Shown piece after piece: positions 61,450-64,000 of a stretch of 64,000 bases of DNA. This stretch comes from Ga0077536 sp035325705. GTDB taxonomy: Bacteria > Pseudomonadota > Gammaproteobacteria > Ga0077536. The DNA is taken from positions 62,001 through 126,000 of the forward strand of contig DAOKZI010000002.1 in assembly GCA_035325705.1 (NCBI GenBank), written 5' to 3'. Below the pieces are notes generated by a model, which did no database searches, was not told where the DNA came from, and was given only the letters and a program-made list of their open reading frames with translations. The position numbers and the translations under genes are program-made. Numbering within the stretch: the first letter of the stretch is position 1; every line of letters starts with the position of its first letter.

Positions 61450-62456
61450 GCGTACTCCATCACCTTGCGCACGGCCGCTTCGATGCGGGCCGGGCTCGGA
61501 ATGTACAGATCCTCGAGCACGCCGCTGAACGGCACCGGCGTGTGCGGCGGCGTGACGAGCTCGATCGGCGCCTCCAGCGCGGCGTAGCCCTTGTTCGCGA
61601 CCAGCGCCGCGATGTCCGCCGCCATGCCACAGCGCGGCGAGGCCTCGTCGACGACGACGAGCCGTCCCGTGTTCTCGACGCTCTCCAGGATCGTGTCCTC
61701 GTCGAACGGCGAGGTCGTACGCGGATCGATGATCTCGCACTGGACGCCGTCCTTGGCGAGCGCCGCGGCGGCCTTCTCGGCGAAGCCGACCATGCGCGCG
61801 AGCGCGACGATCGTGACGTCGCCGCCTTCGCGCACGACGTTCGCCTCGCCGAAGGGAATGGTGTAGGACTCCTCGGGCACCTCGCCTTCCATCGCGTAGA
61901 GCGCCTTGTGCTCGCAGAAGATCACGGGATCGTCGTCGCGGATCGCCTGGATCAGGAGTCCCTTCGCCTCGTAGGGCGAGGACGGGATCACGACCTTCAG
62001 CCCCGGGATGTGCGTGAACACCGGGTAGAGGCACTGCGAGTGCTGGGCCGCGGCGCGAAAGCCCGCGCCTATCATCGTGCGGATGACGACGGGCGTCTTC
62101 GCCTTGCCGCCGAACATGTAGCGAAACTTCGCGGCCTGGTTGTAGATCTGGTCGAAGCACACCCCGAAGAAATCGATGAACATCAGCTCGCACACCGGCC
62201 GCAGCCCGCAGGTCGCCGCGCCGATGGCGGCACCGACGAAAGCGGACTCGGAAATCGGCGTGTCCATGATGCGCTCGCCGTACTTGCCGTAGAGTCCCTT
62301 GGTCACGCCGAGCACGCCGCCCCAGGCGTCCATCTCGCCGCTCGCGCCGCTGCCGCCGACGACGTCCTCGCCCATCACGATCACGTTCGAATCGCGCGCC
62401 ATCTCCTGATCTAGCGCTTCGTTGATGGCCTGCTGGAACAAAATCTTTCGTGCCAT
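61446..62456 (-). CDS. acoB: 2-oxo acid/acetoin dehydrogenase E1 beta subunit
   Basis: 336 aa. Transketolase beta-type fold: ILFQQAINEALDQEMARDSNVIVMGEDV, GLYGKYGERIMDTPISESAFVGAAIGAATCGLRPVCELMFIDF, FRAAAQHSQCLYPVFTHIPGLKVVIPSSPYEAKGLLIQAIRDDDPVIFCEHKALY, and a C-terminal regulatory domain. Cys in SQCLYP near the active-site cleft is common in this group. ATG 62456 with GGAG upstream. Works with AcoA to make the TPP-dependent E1. Confidence 0.94.
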   Translation of the reverse strand: MARKILFQQAINEALDQEMARDSNVIVMGEDVVGGSGASGEMDAWGGVLGVTKGLYGKYGERIMDTPISESAFVGAAIGAATCGLRPVCELMFIDFFGVCFDQIYNQAAKFRYMFGGKAKTPVVIRTMIGAGFRAAAQHSQCLYPVFTHIPGLKVVIPSSPYEAKGLLIQAIRDDDPVIFCEHKALYAMEGEVPEESYTIPFGEANVVREGGDVTIVALARMVGFAEKAAAALAKDGVQCEIIDPRTTSPFDEDTILESVENTGRLVVVDEASPRCGMAADIAALVANKGYAALEAPIELVTPPHTPVPFSGVLEDLYIPSPARIEAAVRKVMEYA

Positions 62457-62467
62457 GACGGCGCTCC

Positions 62468-63430
62468 TCAATAGCGGATGTAGACGTCGGTGACGAGATC
62501 CTCGGGCAGCGGATCGGGCGCGGCGACGGCCTGCGCCACCGCGTCGTCGATCAGCTTCTGCACCTCGGCGTCGATCGCATCGAGCTCGACCGCGGCGATG
62601 GTCGGCGCGACGCGCGCGCGGAAGCGCTGGAGACAGTCTTTCTCGGCGCGGAGGCGCTTCACCTCGTCCGGCGCGCGATAGGCCTGGTTGTCGCCTTCGA
62701 AGTGGCCGAAGTAGCGATCGAGCTTGACCTCGATCAGCGAGGGCCCGCCGCCGTGACGCGCGCGATCGACGGCCGCGCGCGCGGCGTCGTAGACGGCGAA
62801 GAAATCGTGACCGTCGACCGTGATGCCCGGCATGCCGAAGCCTGCGGCGCGCGTCGAGATGTCCTCGCAGGCGACCGAGAATTTCGCGGCGGTCGCTTCC
62901 GCGTAACCGTTGTTCTCGGCGACGAAGATGGCTGGCAGCTTCCACACCGCGGCGAGATTCATCGCCTCGAAGGTCGTGCCCTGGTTCGATGCACCGTCGC
63001 CGAAGAACGCGACCGCGACGCCGCCGGTGCGCTTGAGCTTGGCCGCGAGCGCGGCGCCGCAGACCAGCGGCGGGCCGCCGCCGACGATGCCGTTCGCGCC
63101 GAGCATGCCGGTGTCGAGATCGGCGATGTGCATCGAGCCGCCCTTGCCGCGGCAGGTGCCGGTGCGCTTGCCGTAGATCTCGGCCATCATGCCGTGCACG
63201 TCGACGCCCTTGCCGATGCAGTGACCGTGGCCGCGATGCGTGCTCGCGATCTTGTCCTCGTCCGTGAGGTTCATGCAGACGCCGGCGGCCGAGGCTTCCT
63301 CGCCGGCATAAAGGTGGACGAAGCCCGGGATGCCGCCTTTCGCGAATTCGACGTGCACGCGCTCTTCGAATTCGCGAATGGTCTTCATGCGCCGATAGGC
63401 TTCGAGCAGATCTTCGCGCGACAAGGCCAT
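62468..63430 (-). CDS. acoA: 2-oxo acid/acetoin dehydrogenase E1 alpha subunit
   Basis: 320 aa. TPP enzyme: HLYAGEEASAAGVCMNLTDEDKIASTHRGHGHCIGKGVD, KRTGTCRGKGGSMHIADLDTGMLGANGIVGGGPPLVCGAALA, TPP motif GDGASNQGTTFEAMNLAAVWKLPAIFVAENNGYAEA. Fits AcoA/PDH alpha of the acetoin type (about 320-330 aa; shorter than pyruvate E1 alpha). Start ATG 63430 with AGGGGGG upstream. First gene of the operon; divergent from an esterase gene 238 nt away. No AcoR regulator in view. Confidence 0.94.
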   Translation of the reverse strand: MALSREDLLEAYRRMKTIREFEERVHVEFAKGGIPGFVHLYAGEEASAAGVCMNLTDEDKIASTHRGHGHCIGKGVDVHGMMAEIYGKRTGTCRGKGGSMHIADLDTGMLGANGIVGGGPPLVCGAALAAKLKRTGGVAVAFFGDGASNQGTTFEAMNLAAVWKLPAIFVAENNGYAEATAAKFSVACEDISTRAAGFGMPGITVDGHDFFAVYDAARAAVDRARHGGGPSLIEVKLDRYFGHFEGDNQAYRAPDEVKRLRAEKDCLQRFRARVAPTIAAVELDAIDAEVQKLIDDAVAQAVAAPDPLPEDLVTDVYIRY

Positions 63431-63668
63431 GAGCCCCCCTCCTTCTCGATGTTTGCTCGCGGACCGGCCAAGCCTAGCAAATCGCGACGGGCGCGCGGCG
63501 ATTCGCGAGCTCACGCTGCGTGGATGCTGCGCATGCACATCCGCTTGCGCATAGGCAGCCTCGTCGCGCACCACTAGAATCGGCGGCCGGACAGAGACGG
63601 GACGCGACGCATCGGTTCGTGCGTCGGCCGCCCGCTCGTCGGCATCCTCAACCATCAGGAGTACTCGC

Positions 63669-64000
63669 ATGCCGCTGACCGCCGAATCGATGGCAGTCCT
63701 CGACATCCTTCAGCAGAAGGGCGTCCATCCGCTCGATCACTTTGCGCCCGCCGAAGGCCGCCCTTATTTCAACGCCGTGTTCGCGACGCCGCCCGAGGAT
63801 CGCGAGGCCGTCGCGATCCTGCGCGAGCTGAGGATACCGGTCGCCGGCGACACGATCGCCGCGCGGCTCTACGCGCCCAAGGCCGGCCCGCTGCCGACGC
63901 TCGTGCACTTCCACGGCGGCGGCTGGGTCTACATGGGTCTCGAGACGCACGACGGCTACTGCCGTCATCTCGCCAACGCCGCGCAGATCGCGGTGATCGC
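63669..64000 (+). CDS. HSL-type alpha/beta hydrolase (5' part, runs off right edge)
   Basis: ATG 63669 is preceded by CAGGAG; at least 110 codons are open to the window end. Begins MPLTAESMAVLDILQQKG and shows the hormone-sensitive-lipase-like GAP: RLYAPKAGPLPTLVHFHGGGWVYMGLETHDGYCRHLA, with the HGGG oxyanion-hole motif. The nucleophile GxSxG is outside the window. Promoter-like TAGGCA (63552-63557), 17 nt, TAGAAT (63575-63580) stands upstream. Divergent from acoA. Confidence 0.85.
   Translation, partial: MPLTAESMAVLDILQQKGVHPLDHFAPAEGRPYFNAVFATPPEDREAVAILRELRIPVAGDTIAARLYAPKAGPLPTLVHFHGGGWVYMGLETHDGYCRHLANAAQIAVI

Noticed and set aside
63431..63668. Sigma-54 promoter for the aco operon
   Set aside because: No TGGCAC-N5-TTGC-like sequence on the minus strand upstream of acoA.

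Overview
This is a 64-kb scaffold piece of very high GC from a proteobacterium. The full creB-creC-creD set with its binding tag, a close YheS homologue, a PhoP/PhoQ-type pair preceded by PepSY proteins, and an MHS-type symporter fit a high-GC gammaproteobacterium of the soil or freshwater degrader type (Nevskiales/Steroidobacter-like). The lineage is an inference; I see no rRNA, tRNA or other phylogenetic marker. A run of exactly 100 Ns (55690-55789) marks an assembly join inside a repeat, so the order across it is uncertain.

Layout. 1-2009: PAS/HAMP sensor (cut by the left edge) and HD-GYP response regulator. 2192-4488: membrane Ser/Thr kinase plus a small exported protein. 4607-7843: tight catabolic operon (MaoC-like dehydratase, luciferase-like oxidoreductase, cytochrome P450). 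8344-11104: PaiB-like protein and yheS, divergent. 11148-13783: two PepSY proteins, response regulator and kinase in one operon, insulated by a strong terminator. 13926-16433: alpha/beta hydrolase and acyl-CoA ligase. 16699-20801: MgtC/DUF4010 membrane protein, YaiI, ring-cleavage-type VOC enzyme, SpoIIAA-like protein, bacteriohemerythrin. 20900-22578: IpdA/IpdB-like CoA-transferase pair. 22866-26669: winged-helix/TPR regulator, methyltransferase, MFS transporter. 26778-29403: a two-subunit N,N-dimethylformamidase-like amidohydrolase. 29741-32651: VOC protein, AraC regulator and a second luciferase-like enzyme. 33031-40281: HDOD protein, cytochrome c, sulfurtransferase, potassium channel, cupin, lipoprotein, Rap1a-like protein, PNPOx-like protein. 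41222-45226: enoyl-CoA hydratase, SDR, thioesterase, hypothetical protein, hisC. 45356-47149: murI and a decayed glycosyltransferase. 47522-50263: PEP-CTERM-like protein and a four-gene redox module (bis-heme membrane protein, tetraheme cytochrome, two uncharacterised proteins). 50357-55599: two nitroreductases, a zinc-ribbon membrane protein and creBCD. 55839-60322: hybrid histidine kinase, MHS symporter, NTF2-like protein. 60319-63430: acoABC-type 2-oxo acid/acetoin dehydrogenase. 63669-end: start of an HSL-type esterase.

The metabolic genes point to oxidation of acyl-CoA, aromatic, terpenoid/steroid-like and amide substrates, controlled locally by AraC, winged-helix and two-component regulators. 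The most striking non-coding structure is a large family of palindromic intergenic repeats (core GTAGCCCGG...CCGGG). They combine into ~100-bp and ~170-330-bp composite units, one pair of which has matching ends. They sit directly behind genes, and in four cases supply the stop codon. Two near-perfect regulatory sites also stand out: a phased CreB tag array upstream of creD, and a perfect CRP-type site between the cupin and lipoprotein genes.
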